A DNA stretch of 64,000 nucleotides from Microbacterium sp. Bi121 (GCF_918698005.1 NZ_CAKKLJ010000002.1:310001-374000); one strand, 5' to 3'. Shown: positions 19,501 to 28,736, counted from the first letter of the stretch. The notes: generated from the letters alone by a model not told the origin. Program-made: numbers and translations.

Positions 19501-22392
19501 ATGCCAACCCGAGTCCATGCCATCATCGTCGCGCGTCCAGGACAGTCATCTCGTGCTCAGCTGCTGCGGACGCTCGATGCGCTGACGTTGCAGACGCGTC
19601 AGCCGGATGCGGTGACACTCGTCGTCTGCGGTGACGGAACGGCGGCTCGCGAGAGCGAGGTGATCGCGCGTTCGGTCGAGGGCATCATCGAAGCCCGGAG
19701 CAGCACATCGTTCGCCGAGGCCGTCGCCTACGCGCAGCCGCGTGTGGCCGACGACACCGCTGTGTGGCTGCTCGCGCACGACACGGCGCCGCACCCGCAG
19801 GCGCTGGCACAGCTCGCCGGTGCCCTCGAGCGTTCACCGTCCGCCTCGGTCGCCGCTCCCAAGCTCGTGGACGTCGACAACGATCGTGAACTTGTCAGCC
19901 TCGGCGTCACCATGACTCGTTGGGGTCGTTCCGTCGAACTGGCTGCGGGTGAACTCGACCAGAATCAGCACGACGGGCGCGAGGACGTCCTCGGCGCGGA
20001 CATCCGCGGCACGCTCATCCGTGCAGAGGTGCGGCGCGATCTGCAGCCCGACCCGGCCCTGGGCGGAGCGGACGAGGGGCTCGACCTCGGCGTCCGAGCC
20101 CGTCTGGGCGGCGGACGAGTGGTCCTCGCGCCGAGCGCGCGGATCACGGTCAGCCCCGACGGACCGGCAGCGCTGCCGCAGGGTATGGCGCAGCGAGCCT
20201 TCGGCACGCGTCTCGCCCAGCTGCACCGCCGTCTCTCCTATGCTCCAGCGGCAGCCGTGCCCCTGCACTGGCTCACGCTGCTGCCGCTCGCCCTGTGGCG
20301 GACGATCGTCCACCTGATCGCGAAGCGTCCGGCGGCGGTGGCACCGGAGTGGGGTGCCGCTGTGACAGCGATGGCGCGCTTCGGTTCCGTCGCCAGATCG
20401 CGTCGCGGCATCCGCTCGCACCGAACGGCATCCTGGGCGAGCATCGCGCCGCTCCGCATCACCCGCGGTGAGCTGCACCGTCGCCTCGACGATGGGCACG
20501 GTAGCGAGGGCGGTGCCGTCAGCGAACTCGACTTCTTCTCGGGCGGCGGGGCATGGGCGGTTCTCGGCGCGCTGGTCGTGAGCGTGGCCGCCTTCACCAC
20601 ACTCCTCGCGTGGCCTGCCATCGGGGGCGGGGCGCTCCTTCCGATGCGCGACACGCTCGCAGGTCTCTGGGCGGATGCAGCCTGGGGTCAGCGCGGCCTG
20701 GGCATCGGAGTGACGGGGCCGGCGGATCCGTTCGCCGGCGTGCTCGCGGTCGTCGGTTCGCTGTGGCCTGGGGCTCCGTCCTTCGCGATGGTGCTGCTGT
20801 GGCTGGCGGCCCTGCCGCTGGCCGTTCTGGGCGGGTGGTTCGCCGCGACGCGCATCACGGATCGCGGGGGGCTGCGGATCTTCGGCGGCGTGGCCTGGGC
20901 GCTGGCGCCGACCTTCCTCACCGCCCTGATCGAGGGTCGGCCGGCAGCCGTGCTCCTGCATCTGCTGCTGCCGTGGCTCTTCCACACCGCAGTGGTCGCG
21001 CACCGCTCCTGGGGTGCGGCGGGTGCCGCATCGATCGTTCTCGCGGCGACTCTCGCGTGCGCGCCCTCGCTCGCCCCGGCGCTTCTCGTGCTCTGGCTGC
21101 TGGCGATCATCATCGTGCTCTCCCGCGCCTGGTTCCACGGTGCGGTCAGACTGCTCTGGATCCTGGTGCCGACCGCGGCCCTGTTCGCGCCGCTCATCGT
21201 CTGGCAGGTCCGACAGGGGAACATCTGGGCGGTGTTCGCCGACCCCGGTGCTGTGTGGGCGGGCCCCCAGGTCGCTGCCGATTCTGCCGGCCGGCTGCTG
21301 CTGGCCACCGGCTTCCCGACCACGGACCTCGCCGGGTGGATGGACGTCCTCGATCCGGCGCTCGCGGCTTGGGCTCCCATTCTCATCGCTCCTGTCGCGC
21401 TGCTGGCGCTCGCTGCCGCCGTCGCTCCACGATGGGGTGCCGGCATCGCTCTGCTCGGTGTCACGATGGCCGGCATCGCCACGTCTTTCCTCGCCGTCGG
21501 TGTGACGGTCAGTTTCGTCCAGGGCACCCCGGTCGAGATCTGGCCCGGTACCGGACTCAGCCTCGCGTGGGCCGGACTGATCGGGGGTGCGCTCGTCACG
21601 CTCGACACGGCGATCACGATGCCGAAGCTCCGCATCCTCGCCGTCACGTTGGCCGGCCTCTCACTCGCCGTCTGCGCGGTGCCGGCACTCACAGCCCTTC
21701 ACGGCGACCGTACCGAGCTCACCAACGGCCCGGAGAGCACGCTCCCCGCCTATGTGGCTGCCGAAGCGCGCGGCGACCGCGAGATCTCGACTCTCGTGCT
21801 GACCCCGCAGAACAACGGTGGACTCGCAGCAGGCGTCGTCTGGGGGCCCAGCGAGACGCTCGGAGCGCAGACGACGATGCTCAGCACCGCGACAGCGCCG
21901 CAGGGGGTCGACGTCAGCGCTCTCGCGGTGGACCTCCTCTCCCCGCGCACCTTCGATGCGCCGGCCGAGCTTGCGGCTCACGGCATCCATTTCGTCCTTC
22001 TCGATCAGGTGAGCGGCCAGGAGTCGGACGCCGCGCGCGCCTTCCGGGTGGAAGCGATCACCGCACTCGACCAGCGCGCCGGATTCGTGAAGGTCGGCGA
22101 GACCGACAAGGGCGTGCTGTGGCGCCTGGACACCAAGCCGGCCGAGCGCGCCGACCTGACCCGCGCCGAAGGCGGCACGGCGAGCACGATCATCGCCGTC
22201 CAGCTCGTCCTTCTGCTTGCCGCCCTCCTGCTCGCGATCCCGACCCGTGCTTCCCGCCGTGCAGCTCGGGCGCAGTCCCGTATCGTCGGCCGGTCCTCTG
22301 AAGAGCCGATGATCCTGCCTCGCCGTCGTGAGGATCCGCCTCGTGAGCGCGCGGACGACGACGGTGATGATGATGACGAGGAGGACCGATGA
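19501..22392 (+). CDS. Very large GT2-domain membrane protein
   Basis: A 963-residue protein. Residues ~1-240 form a GT2-like domain beginning VHAIIVARPGQSS. The usual DxD position reads LLAHDTAPHP, so the metal-binding acidic cluster is only partly kept, while GGADEGLDLGVRARLGG resembles the later catalytic motif. Residues ~345-740 hold about ten or more membrane segments, then an extracytoplasmic domain, a final helix near 905 and a C-terminal tail of alternating Arg and Asp/Glu. Proteins of this design follow whiB2 in many actinobacteria. Function is unproven; a cell-envelope glycosyltransferase or scaffold is likely. A TAGGCT hexamer lies at 19486-19491. It ends in an ATGA overlap with the next gene. 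Confidence 0.85.
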   Translation: MPTRVHAIIVARPGQSSRAQLLRTLDALTLQTRQPDAVTLVVCGDGTAARESEVIARSVEGIIEARSSTSFAEAVAYAQPRVADDTAVWLLAHDTAPHPQALAQLAGALERSPSASVAAPKLVDVDNDRELVSLGVTMTRWGRSVELAAGELDQNQHDGREDVLGADIRGTLIRAEVRRDLQPDPALGGADEGLDLGVRARLGGGRVVLAPSARITVSPDGPAALPQGMAQRAFGTRLAQLHRRLSYAPAAAVPLHWLTLLPLALWRTIVHLIAKRPAAVAPEWGAAVTAMARFGSVARSRRGIRSHRTASWASIAPLRITRGELHRRLDDGHGSEGGAVSELDFFSGGGAWAVLGALVVSVAAFTTLLAWPAIGGGALLPMRDTLAGLWADAAWGQRGLGIGVTGPADPFAGVLAVVGSLWPGAPSFAMVLLWLAALPLAVLGGWFAATRITDRGGLRIFGGVAWALAPTFLTALIEGRPAAVLLHLLLPWLFHTAVVAHRSWGAAGAASIVLAATLACAPSLAPALLVLWLLAIIIVLSRAWFHGAVRLLWILVPTAALFAPLIVWQVRQGNIWAVFADPGAVWAGPQVAADSAGRLLLATGFPTTDLAGWMDVLDPALAAWAPILIAPVALLALAAAVAPRWGAGIALLGVTMAGIATSFLAVGVTVSFVQGTPVEIWPGTGLSLAWAGLIGGALVTLDTAITMPKLRILAVTLAGLSLAVCAVPALTALHGDRTELTNGPESTLPAYVAAEARGDREISTLVLTPQNNGGLAAGVVWGPSETLGAQTTMLSTATAPQGVDVSALAVDLLSPRTFDAPAELAAHGIHFVLLDQVSGQESDAARAFRVEAITALDQRAGFVKVGETDKGVLWRLDTKPAERADLTRAEGGTASTIIAVQLVLLLAALLLAIPTRASRRAARAQSRIVGRSSEEPMILPRRREDPPRERADDDGDDDDEEDR

Positions 22393-23759
22393 TCCAGAAC
22401 CGAGCCGTCCGACTCGTCGCCACCGGTGCACGCTTCCTGACCGGAGCGGCGCTCGCTGTCGGCTGCGTCGTTGCCGTGGTGATCGCTGTCGCGCTGCCGT
22501 GGCCCGGCGCGCAGAGCGAACCCGCCCAGGTGTCCGTCACGCCGACGGCGGGCGACACCACTCTTGTCTGCTCCGGGGAGTTCCGCGCACTCGGACGCAA
22601 CCCGGCGGATGCCGCGCAGCAGATGTCCGCCGGCACGCCGTCACTCACCGTCGGCAGCACCGGCGTCCTCGCCGACTCCGTGCTCGCTGCCCCTGAGATC
22701 GGCGAGTCCAGCGGCCCGAAGCGGTTCGTCGGCAGTGCGGAGCAGGGCGGTGCGGCACTCGTGGCCGCAGCGGAATCGCTCACTCTCGCCGCAGACGATC
22801 TGTCTGGCCTGGCGGCATCAGCATGTCGAGAGACGCGCACCGAGTCCTGGCTGGTCGGGGGCACGGTCGAGACGGGGACGAGCGACCTGATCATCCTGTC
22901 CAACCCCGGCGATGTGACCGCCACCGCGACGCTGACGGTGTTCGGTCCCACCGAGACGTCCACGACCACGCTCGTGCCGGCTGCGACGCAGGTCACCGTG
23001 CCGCTGTCGTCCGTCGCCGCCGGAACGCCGTCACCCGTCGTGCGAGTCACCGCTCAGGGCGCGCCGCTGCGCGCTGAGCTGCAGTCGTCGCTCATCCGCA
23101 CCCTCGATCCCTCCGGCATCGATATCCAGGACTCCGCGGCCGCACCGAACGCGCGCATCGGCTTCGCAGGCATCCAGGTCCTGGACACCAGCGAGGACAC
23201 CGCACTCACGCTTCTCCGGCTCATGGCCACCGACCAGGCGACCAAGGCGCGGATCGTCGTGCGATCGAACGGCACGGAAGTGATGCAGACCTCCGTCCCG
23301 CTCGACGCCCGCATTCCCGCCGAGGTGAATCTCGACCAGCTCGAGCCCGGCGTGTACAGCATCGACATCGAGGCGGATGCCTCGGTGGTCGGTGCGGTCC
23401 GTCAGACGACGGGAGCGGGCGCAGGAAGCGATTTCGCATGGACGCCGTCGGCGCCCGAGCTGCGCGGCGAGGTGTTCGTCGCTGTTCCCTCCGGCCCGAG
23501 CCCGCGCCTGCATCTGGCGAACTCGTCGGATGCAGATGCATCGATCACCCTGACCCCGACGGCGGGAGGCGCGGCTCAGGAGATCACGATTCCCGCCGGT
23601 GGCGACAGCCTTATGGACGTTCGCGCCGACCGGGTGTACGCGCTCACGACGGATCAGCCCGTTCGCGCTGCGGTGATGCTCTCCGGCGCGGATGCGCTGG
23701 CCGGATGGCCGGTGTGGCCGGGAGCAGCCGCGCAGGAGCCGATCACCGTCTACCCCTGA
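22389..23759 (+). CDS. DUF5719-family secreted/membrane-anchored protein
   Basis: A 456-residue protein with an N-terminal hydrophobic segment (~residues 14-38, LTGAALAVGCVVAVVIAVAL) acting as a signal anchor, then an all-beta, Thr/Ala/Val-rich extracellular region. The repeated pattern (ILSNPGDVTATATLTVFG; LHLANSSDADASITLTPTAG) suggests tandem immunoglobulin-like or jelly-roll domains. I assign it to DUF5719 from its position after the large GT2 gene and overall composition. The ATG overlaps the upstream stop, so it is translationally coupled to the GT2 protein and probably works with it in the envelope. Confidence 0.75.
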   Translation: MIQNRAVRLVATGARFLTGAALAVGCVVAVVIAVALPWPGAQSEPAQVSVTPTAGDTTLVCSGEFRALGRNPADAAQQMSAGTPSLTVGSTGVLADSVLAAPEIGESSGPKRFVGSAEQGGAALVAAAESLTLAADDLSGLAASACRETRTESWLVGGTVETGTSDLIILSNPGDVTATATLTVFGPTETSTTTLVPAATQVTVPLSSVAAGTPSPVVRVTAQGAPLRAELQSSLIRTLDPSGIDIQDSAAAPNARIGFAGIQVLDTSEDTALTLLRLMATDQATKARIVVRSNGTEVMQTSVPLDARIPAEVNLDQLEPGVYSIDIEADASVVGAVRQTTGAGAGSDFAWTPSAPELRGEVFVAVPSGPSPRLHLANSSDADASITLTPTAGGAAQEITIPAGGDSLMDVRADRVYALTTDQPVRAAVMLSGADALAGWPVWPGAAAQEPITVYP

Positions 23760-23784
23760 TCACCCGTCGTCTCGTCGGACGGGC

Positions 23785-24210
23785 TCAGGGGCCGTCGGGG
23801 CCGAACTCCCACGGATCCTTGCCGACGTACTCGGCCGCCGCGCGGAAGACCGCGCTCTCGATGGCAACCCGCCGGTGCATGTCGTCATCGTGTCCCGGCG
23901 GCAGGAGGCGCTCGATCGGGATCCGGAAGACCACGATCCGCCGCTGATCGCGATCGATCTCCCAACGGGGGATGCCGTCCGCGTCGGGCTTCATCGGGAG
24001 CCCGCCGATCTCGAAGCGCACCTCCTGCAGTTCCGGCCAGGTGCCGCGGAGGAACTCGACCGCCGTGCCGATCGTCGCGTCGAACCGGTCGATGCGGCCG
24101 TCGAGCGGCGGAAGGGGCGGACGGACGACCTCACTGCGTCCGAGGCGTCCGTGGCGTCCGTGCCTGGCGCCGCGACGGGGAGGTGAGGCAGCGGTTCGAC
24201 GGCGGGTCAT
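23785..24210 (-). CDS. Zincin-like (Rv3259-type) protein lacking HExxH
   Basis: A 141-residue protein with a basic, disordered N-terminus (to ~30) and a compact domain corresponding in size and position to the metallopeptidase-like family next to whiB2/DUF3499 (Rv3259). In true zincin_1 proteins the final helix carries HExxH; here the corresponding stretch reads RRVAIESAVFRAAAEYVG, with no such motif, so peptidase activity is doubtful. The start at ATG 24210 is supported by a TAGACT -10 element exactly 7 bases upstream. It is convergent with DUF5719 and divergent from DUF3499. Confidence 0.7.
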   Translation of the reverse strand: MTRRRTAASPPRRGARHGRHGRLGRSEVVRPPLPPLDGRIDRFDATIGTAVEFLRGTWPELQEVRFEIGGLPMKPDADGIPRWEIDRDQRRIVVFRIPIERLLPPGHDDDMHRRVAIESAVFRAAAEYVGKDPWEFGPDGP

Positions 24211-24216
24211 GTCGAA

Positions 24217-24269
24217 AGTCTATGTGTTCCGCGCGGCATCCCGACCGGACCGGTCGCGCGGCCTACGCT
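24217..24269. promoter_or_regulatory. Divergent leaderless promoters of the zincin-like gene and DUF3499
   Basis: Minus strand: TAGACT at 24222-24217 ends exactly 7 bases before ATG 24210. Plus strand: TACGCT at 24264-24269 ends 8 bases before ATG 24277. The latter selects ATG 24277 over ATG 24271, which would lie too close to the -10. Confidence 0.5.
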
Positions 24270-24276
24270 GATGGAG

Positions 24277-24483
24277 ATGGACGGACGACTCTGCTCGAAG
24301 GTGACCTGCGCACGCGAGGCTGTGGCCACGCTGACGTTCGACTACGGCGACCAGATGGCCGCTCTCGGGCCGCTCGGCGGCACTGATCATCCGCACGCCC
24401 ACGACCTGTGCGCGCAGCACGCCGACCGGCTGTCTGTGCCGGCCGGCTGGATCGTCGTTCGCCACGAGGCGCTGCGCGCCTGA
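24277..24483 (+). CDS. DUF3499-family zinc-ribbon-like protein
   Basis: A 68-residue protein with the conserved DUF3499 pattern: an N-terminal CSKVTCAREAVATLTFDY, a central DQMAALGPLG, then HPHAHDLCAQHADRLSVPAGW. The cysteines C-x4-C and the later C-x2-H look like a small metal site. Function is unknown; the family is actinobacterial and its neighbourhood (whiB2, Rv3259-like, phosphomannomutase, manA) is conserved, as with Rv3258c. The start is taken at 24277 because of the leaderless promoter; ATG 24271 adds two residues. Confidence 0.88.
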   Translation: MDGRLCSKVTCAREAVATLTFDYGDQMAALGPLGGTDHPHAHDLCAQHADRLSVPAGWIVVRHEALRA

Positions 24484-24508
24484 CGGCCCTGACGTCCTGA
24501 TCGAAGCG

Positions 24509-25318
24509 TCAGACCCCGACGCGTCGGCCGGTCAGCTTCTCAGCCCGCGCATCCGCTATCGCGAGTGCCCTGCGCTCCCTCTCGCGGCGCAGCACCGTGA
24601 TGGCGACGAGCAGCTGCTCGGGGTGCGCCGCCGGCTGGGGCGAGATGTACGCGGACGATTCGGCAACGAGATCGTGCGCGACGCGAGCGCGAGCGGCGGG
24701 CGACATCCGCTCGGCGTGCTGCAGGAACTGGGAGATCCGTCGCGCCAGTCGATCGGGCATCCGCGCGACATCCGCGATCTGCGCCCATCCGGCCAATGCG
24801 GGCGGCATCACGGGCGAGAGCGGGACGAGCTTCGGCGTTCGCACACGCTGACTGTACGTGCCCGCGACGAGATCGCCCAGTCGCTGTGAGCGTGCGGTGA
24901 AGGCTCCGGACAGGATCGCGACGGCGCCCGCCGTCATGTAGATCTCGAGGACGCCGATCAGCGCGCGGATGAACGCGTGACGGAAGCCTGCCGCGCCGCC
25001 GTCCAGCCGCACGATGCGGCCGCCGACGGCCAGGCGACCCAGGCTCCTGCCTCGTGTGGCCAGTTCGACGACGATCGGCACGACGACGAAGCAGACGACG
25101 AGGGCGGCGACGGTCAGGATGCCGTCGATCGAACCGCCGATGATGCCGGAGACCACCAGCCACGTGCGGAGCCAGATGAAGAGCGCGAACAGCACCCAGC
25201 CGACGGCCATGTCGATCAGCGAGCCCAGGGCCCGCATGAAGAATCCGAGCGGCTGGACGTCGATCGCGACCGCTTCGCCGGAGAGGACCTCGTCGGCGGT
25301 GTCGATCGGCGTGGACAT
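24509..25318 (-). CDS. RDD-family membrane protein
   Basis: A 269-residue protein with an RDD domain: RALGSLIDMAVGWVLFALFI in the first helix, further helices near 65-90 and 120-145, and a conserved RGRSLGRLAVGGRIVRLDG segment. The C-terminal ~100 residues are soluble, helical and charged. RDD proteins are poorly understood; some act in transport. Its start codon overlaps the alternative ATG of the divergent SpoIIM-like gene (cATG at 25316-25319), and the two are commonly paired in actinobacteria, suggesting a joint membrane complex. Confidence 0.88.
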   Translation of the reverse strand: MSTPIDTADEVLSGEAVAIDVQPLGFFMRALGSLIDMAVGWVLFALFIWLRTWLVVSGIIGGSIDGILTVAALVVCFVVVPIVVELATRGRSLGRLAVGGRIVRLDGGAAGFRHAFIRALIGVLEIYMTAGAVAILSGAFTARSQRLGDLVAGTYSQRVRTPKLVPLSPVMPPALAGWAQIADVARMPDRLARRISQFLQHAERMSPAARARVAHDLVAESSAYISPQPAAHPEQLLVAITVLRRERERRALAIADARAEKLTGRRVGV

Positions 25319-25321
25319 GAG

Positions 25322-25328
25322 TACAGTA
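25322..25328. promoter_or_regulatory. Shared symmetric -10 element TACAGTA for RDD and SpoIIM genes
   Basis: Read on the plus strand it gives TACAGT, ending 8 bases before GTG 25335. On the minus strand it gives TACTGT, ending 5 bases before ATG 25318. One near-palindromic hexamer could drive both genes with essentially no leader. Confidence 0.45.
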
Positions 25329-25334
25329 AATCAG

Positions 25335-26327
25335 GTGGATGCCGATGCTCTCGCCGATGCGCGCCGCGCCGAGTGGGAACGACTGAACGAGCTCAGCCGC
25401 GCGCGCCTGGACGGCGAGGGCGTCGATGAGCTGATCGTGCGCTATCGCGCGGCATCCGCGGATCTCGCCGAGCTCAAGACCTCGGTCGGGGACTCGCCGC
25501 AGGGCGCGTACGTGTCATCCGTGCTTTCGAAGGCGCGCCTGCGCCTGACCGGTGCGTCCGACAGCATCCTGACCCAGATCGCCCGGTTCTTCGTCGACCA
25601 GCTCCCGGCGGCTCTGTACCGGCTGCGCTGGACCACCCTCGTGATCGCCGTGGTCTTCATCGCGATCACCGTACTGGTGGCGGCCTGGATCTCGGGCGAT
25701 CCGGCGCTGGTGGCGACACTCGGGCCGGCGGACTTCCTCGAGCAGTACGCCGAGGAGACGTTCACCGGCTATTACACCGAGAATCCTGCGGCGGTGTTCG
25801 CCGGCATGGTGTGGACCAACAACGCCTGGATCGCCGCGCAGTGCGTGCTATTCGGCGTCACGGGTGTCTGGCCTGTGTACGTGATCGTGCAGAACGCGTT
25901 CGGCGTCGGCGTCTCCGCCGCCATCATGGCCGCACACGACCGCCTCGACGTCATGGTGCTGTACATCCTGCCGCACGGGATGCTGGAGCTCACGAGCATC
26001 TTCGTGGCGGCGGCCGCCGGCCTGCACCTGTTCTGGGCGTGGGTCGCTCCCGGCCGTCGTACCCGAGGCGCAGCCCTCGCCGAAGAGGGCAGGGCGCTGG
26101 CGACCGTGGCGATCGGGCTCGTGTTCGCGCTGTTCCTGTCCGGCCTCGTCGAGGGCTTCGTCACCGGCTGGTCGCTTCCGTGGCCGGTGAAGATCGGGAT
26201 CGGAGCTGCCGCTCTCGCGGTGTTCCTCGTCTACATGCTGCTGGTCGGGCGTCGTGCGTACCGGCGCGGTGAGCGCGGAGACCTCCTCGAGTACGAAGCA
26301 GGGACCCCGCAGCTCACCGCCGGCTGA
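25335..26327 (+). CDS. SpoIIM/DUF95-family membrane protein
   Basis: A 330-residue protein with a soluble helical head (residues ~1-85: ADARRAEWERLNELSRARL and ELIVRYRAASADLAELK) and about five to six membrane segments. It belongs to the stage II sporulation protein M family, which in non-sporulating actinobacteria pairs with RDD, DUF58 and MoxR genes. GTG 25335 is chosen because TACAGT lies 8 bases upstream; ATG 25317 would add six residues and overlap the divergent start. The family NNAWIAAQCVLFGVTGVWPV region is present. Role unknown, perhaps membrane remodelling or transport. Confidence 0.85.
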   Translation: MDADALADARRAEWERLNELSRARLDGEGVDELIVRYRAASADLAELKTSVGDSPQGAYVSSVLSKARLRLTGASDSILTQIARFFVDQLPAALYRLRWTTLVIAVVFIAITVLVAAWISGDPALVATLGPADFLEQYAEETFTGYYTENPAAVFAGMVWTNNAWIAAQCVLFGVTGVWPVYVIVQNAFGVGVSAAIMAAHDRLDVMVLYILPHGMLELTSIFVAAAAGLHLFWAWVAPGRRTRGAALAEEGRALATVAIGLVFALFLSGLVEGFVTGWSLPWPVKIGIGAAALAVFLVYMLLVGRRAYRRGERGDLLEYEAGTPQLTAG

Positions 26328-26339
26328 GCGTTTCTCGCG

Positions 26340-27122
26340 TCAGGCGCGCTTCCTGGCGTCGTGCACGACGGTGCCGTCGAGCAGCGTCTTGTACGCGACG
26401 CCGGCGAGCATTGCGCCGACGATCGGGAAGACGATGAACACCCACAGCTGCGAGAGCGGACCGACGCCGCCGTAGATCGCCGCGGCGATCGAGCGTGCCG
26501 GGTTCACCGAGGTGTTGTCCACCGGGATGCTGATGAGGTGGATGAGCGTCAGCGTGAGTCCGATCGCGAGCCCGGCGAATGGCGTCGGACGCAGCTTGTG
26601 GGTCGTGCCGAGGATCACGAACAGGAACACGGCAGTCAGTACGATCTCGATGATGATGGCCGCCCACATGCCGAATCCGCTGGGGGAGTGCTCTCCCCAG
26701 CCGTTGCTGGCGAATCCGGCGTCCTGTGCGGTGGTGAGCCATCCGTCCGGTCCGAACAGACCGATGAGCACGAGGATCGTGCTCGCGACGATGCCGCCGA
26801 CGACCTGGGCGATGATGTAGCCGGGTACGTCGCGCCACGGGAGGCGTCCTGCGGCAGCGACACCGAGCGTGACAGCGGGGTTGAAGTGTCCGCCCGAGAT
26901 CGGGCCGAACGCGTAGGCGCCGACGACCACCGTGAGGCCGAAGGCGAAGGCGACGGCCACATACACGGCGGAGCCTGAGCCCGGGTCGGTGAAGTGGTTG
27001 GAGGCGAACAGTGCGGTGCCGACGCCGCCGAGGACCAGCAGGAAGGTGCCGAGAGCTTCGGCGGTCAGTTTGGATCCGGTGGACGGGACCGGAGCTGCAG
27101 CTTCAGCGAGCGTTTCGCTCAT
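26340..27122 (-). CDS. Aquaporin / MIP-family channel
   Basis: A 260-residue channel with six transmembrane helices and both half-helix NPA motifs: GGHFNPAVTLG in the first repeat and VNPARSIAAAIYG in the second. The residues after the second NPA (R followed by small residues) and overall length are those of AqpZ-type water channels rather than the longer glycerol facilitators. The N-terminus has a ~20-residue cytoplasmic extension. An AGAGGGAA sequence precedes the ATG as the ribosome site. It is convergent with the SpoIIM gene (12 bp gap) and lies downstream of the catalase operon, separated by that operon's terminator. Confidence 0.93.
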   Translation of the reverse strand: MSETLAEAAAPVPSTGSKLTAEALGTFLLVLGGVGTALFASNHFTDPGSGSAVYVAVAFAFGLTVVVGAYAFGPISGGHFNPAVTLGVAAAGRLPWRDVPGYIIAQVVGGIVASTILVLIGLFGPDGWLTTAQDAGFASNGWGEHSPSGFGMWAAIIIEIVLTAVFLFVILGTTHKLRPTPFAGLAIGLTLTLIHLISIPVDNTSVNPARSIAAAIYGGVGPLSQLWVFIVFPIVGAMLAGVAYKTLLDGTVVHDARKRA

Positions 27123-27176
27123 GGAATTCCCTCTCGTCGGTTCGACCGGGATCGATCGAATTCAGGGCACATGCTA

Positions 27177-27208
27177 GTGGGGCCGGATGCCGAAGCATCC
27201 GACCCCAC
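27177..27208 (-). terminator. Terminator of the furA-katA operon with a UUCG tetraloop
   Basis: Read on the minus strand, a 14-bp stem (one G-U pair) closes on C(UUCG)G, an unusually stable RNA tetraloop. It begins 31 bases after the catalase stop codon. No long T-run follows, as is common in high-GC actinobacteria. Confidence 0.75.
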
Positions 27209-27239
27209 GCGCGAATCGACGATTCAGGGAATCAGCGGC

Positions 27240-28736
27240 TCACTCGCCGACGCCCACCGGCTCCGCGTTGTCGAACGCACGGCTGGTGAGCGCGCGCACG
27301 TCATCAGCGACCTTCTGGTCGACCTGGCCCCAATACCAGAAGAAGCGCTCCTGGATCGCAGGGACGGTCAGCGCGTCGTACTGACCGGCGAGGGTCTCGA
27401 TGAAGCGCTGGCGCTCCTCGGCGGTGAAGACCTCGTTGATCAGCGTGCGCGCCTGGCCGAAGTCGTCGTCCTCTGCGTGCAGGGTCGCCGCCGTGCGGAT
27501 GAGCGCGCCGTCGTTCTCCCAGCTCGCCTCGACACCGCGCTGCGGGTCGGCCTCGGGGCCACCGGCCGCACCATAGGAGTTCGGGGTGTAGACCCGGTGC
27601 TCTGCGGTGTTGAAGTGGTACTGCATGTTGCCCTCATGCATGTAGTTGCTGATGTGGGTGGCATGCGGCTGGTTGACCGGCAGCTGGTTGAAGTTCGTTC
27701 CGATGCGGTGACGCTGGGCGTCCGGGTAGGCGAACACGCGGGCCATGAGCATCTTGTCGGGCGAGATGCCGGTGCCCGGTACCTGGTTGCCCGGCGAGAA
27801 AGCGGCCTGCTCGATCTCGGCGAAGAAGTTGCGAGGGTTGCGGTTCAGCGTGAAGGTGCCGACCTTGATGCGCGGGTAGTCCTTCTTCGACCACGTCTTG
27901 GTGAGGTCGAACGGGTTGAAGCGGTACGTCTTGGCCTCTTCGTAGGGCATGACCTGAACGTAGACGTCCCACGACGGGTGATCGCCGTTCTCGATCGCCT
28001 CGTAGAGGTCGCGACGGTAGTAGTCGGCGTCCTGGCCGGCGATGCGCTCGGCCTCGTCGGAGAACATCGGCTCGACGCCCTGCTTGGTGAGGAAGTGGTA
28101 CTGCACCCAGAAGCGCTCGCCCTCGGCGTTGACCCACTGGTAGGTGTGCGAGCCGTAGCCGTTCATGTGGCGCCACGAGCGCGGCAGACCGCGATCGCCC
28201 ATGACGTAGGTGACCTGGTGGGCCGACTCGGGGGAGAGCGTCCAGAAGTCCCACTGCATGTCGGCGTCGCGCAGGGCGGAGCCGGTCAGGCGCTTCTGCG
28301 AGTGGATGAAGTCGGGGAACTTCATGCCGTCGCGCAGGAAGAACGTGGGGGTGTTGTTGCCCACGATGTCGAGGTTGCCCTCGGTGGTGTAGAAGCGCAG
28401 CGAGAATCCGCGCACGTCGCGCCACGTGTCGGGGGAGCCCTGCTCGCCGGCGACCGACGAGAAGCGCAGCAGCGTCTCGCTCGTGGCGCCGGGCTGGAAG
28501 ACGGCAGCACGCGTGTACTGCGAGACGTCCTCGGTGACGACGAACTCACCGAAGGCTCCGCCGCCCTTGGCGTGCGGGTTGCGCTCCGGCACGCGCTCGC
28601 GGTTGAACGAGGCGAGCTTCTCGACCAGGTATCGGTCGTGCAGCGCGGTGATCCCGTCGGGACCGGACGTCAGCGAGTGTGCGTCGCTGGCGACAGGTGT
28701 TCCGGTCTGGGTGGTCGTGAAAGTCTTGTCAGTCAT
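27240..28736 (-). CDS. katA: Monofunctional haem catalase
   Basis: A 498-residue small-subunit catalase that dismutates hydrogen peroxide. The catalytic His is H55 ([15 protein letters not shown]), the catalytic Asn lies in [10 protein letters not shown] (127/128), and the proximal haem-ligand Tyr is Y337 in [14 protein letters not shown]. All family landmarks are intact and the length is normal, so the enzyme should be active. It starts one base after the stop of the Fur-family gene, forming a furA-katA operon. The regulator should repress the pair and be relieved by peroxide. In mycobacteria the analogous operon uses katG, so the catalase type differs. Confidence 0.97.
   Translation of the reverse strand: MTDKTFTTTQTGTPVASDAHSLTSGPDGITALHDRYLVEKLASFNRERVPERNPHAKGGGAFGEFVVTEDVSQYTRAAVFQPGATSETLLRFSSVAGEQGSPDTWRDVRGFSLRFYTTEGNLDIVGNNTPTFFLRDGMKFPDFIHSQKRLTGSALRDADMQWDFWTLSPESAHQVTYVMGDRGLPRSWRHMNGYGSHTYQWVNAEGERFWVQYHFLTKQGVEPMFSDEAERIAGQDADYYRRDLYEAIENGDHPSWDVYVQVMPYEEAKTYRFNPFDLTKTWSKKDYPRIKVGTFTLNRNPRNFFAEIEQAAFSPGNQVPGTGISPDKMLMARVFAYPDAQRHRIGTNFNQLPVNQPHATHISNYMHEGNMQYHFNTAEHRVYTPNSYGAAGGPEADPQRGVEASWENDGALIRTAATLHAEDDDFGQARTLINEVFTAEERQRFIETLAGQYDALTVPAIQERFFWYWGQVDQKVADDVRALTSRAFDNAEPVGVGE

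Noticed and set aside
23763..23783. Short CCCGTC/GACGGG hairpin between DUF5719 and the zincin-like gene
   Set aside because: Only 6 bp with a 9-base loop, expected often by chance in such GC-rich DNA.
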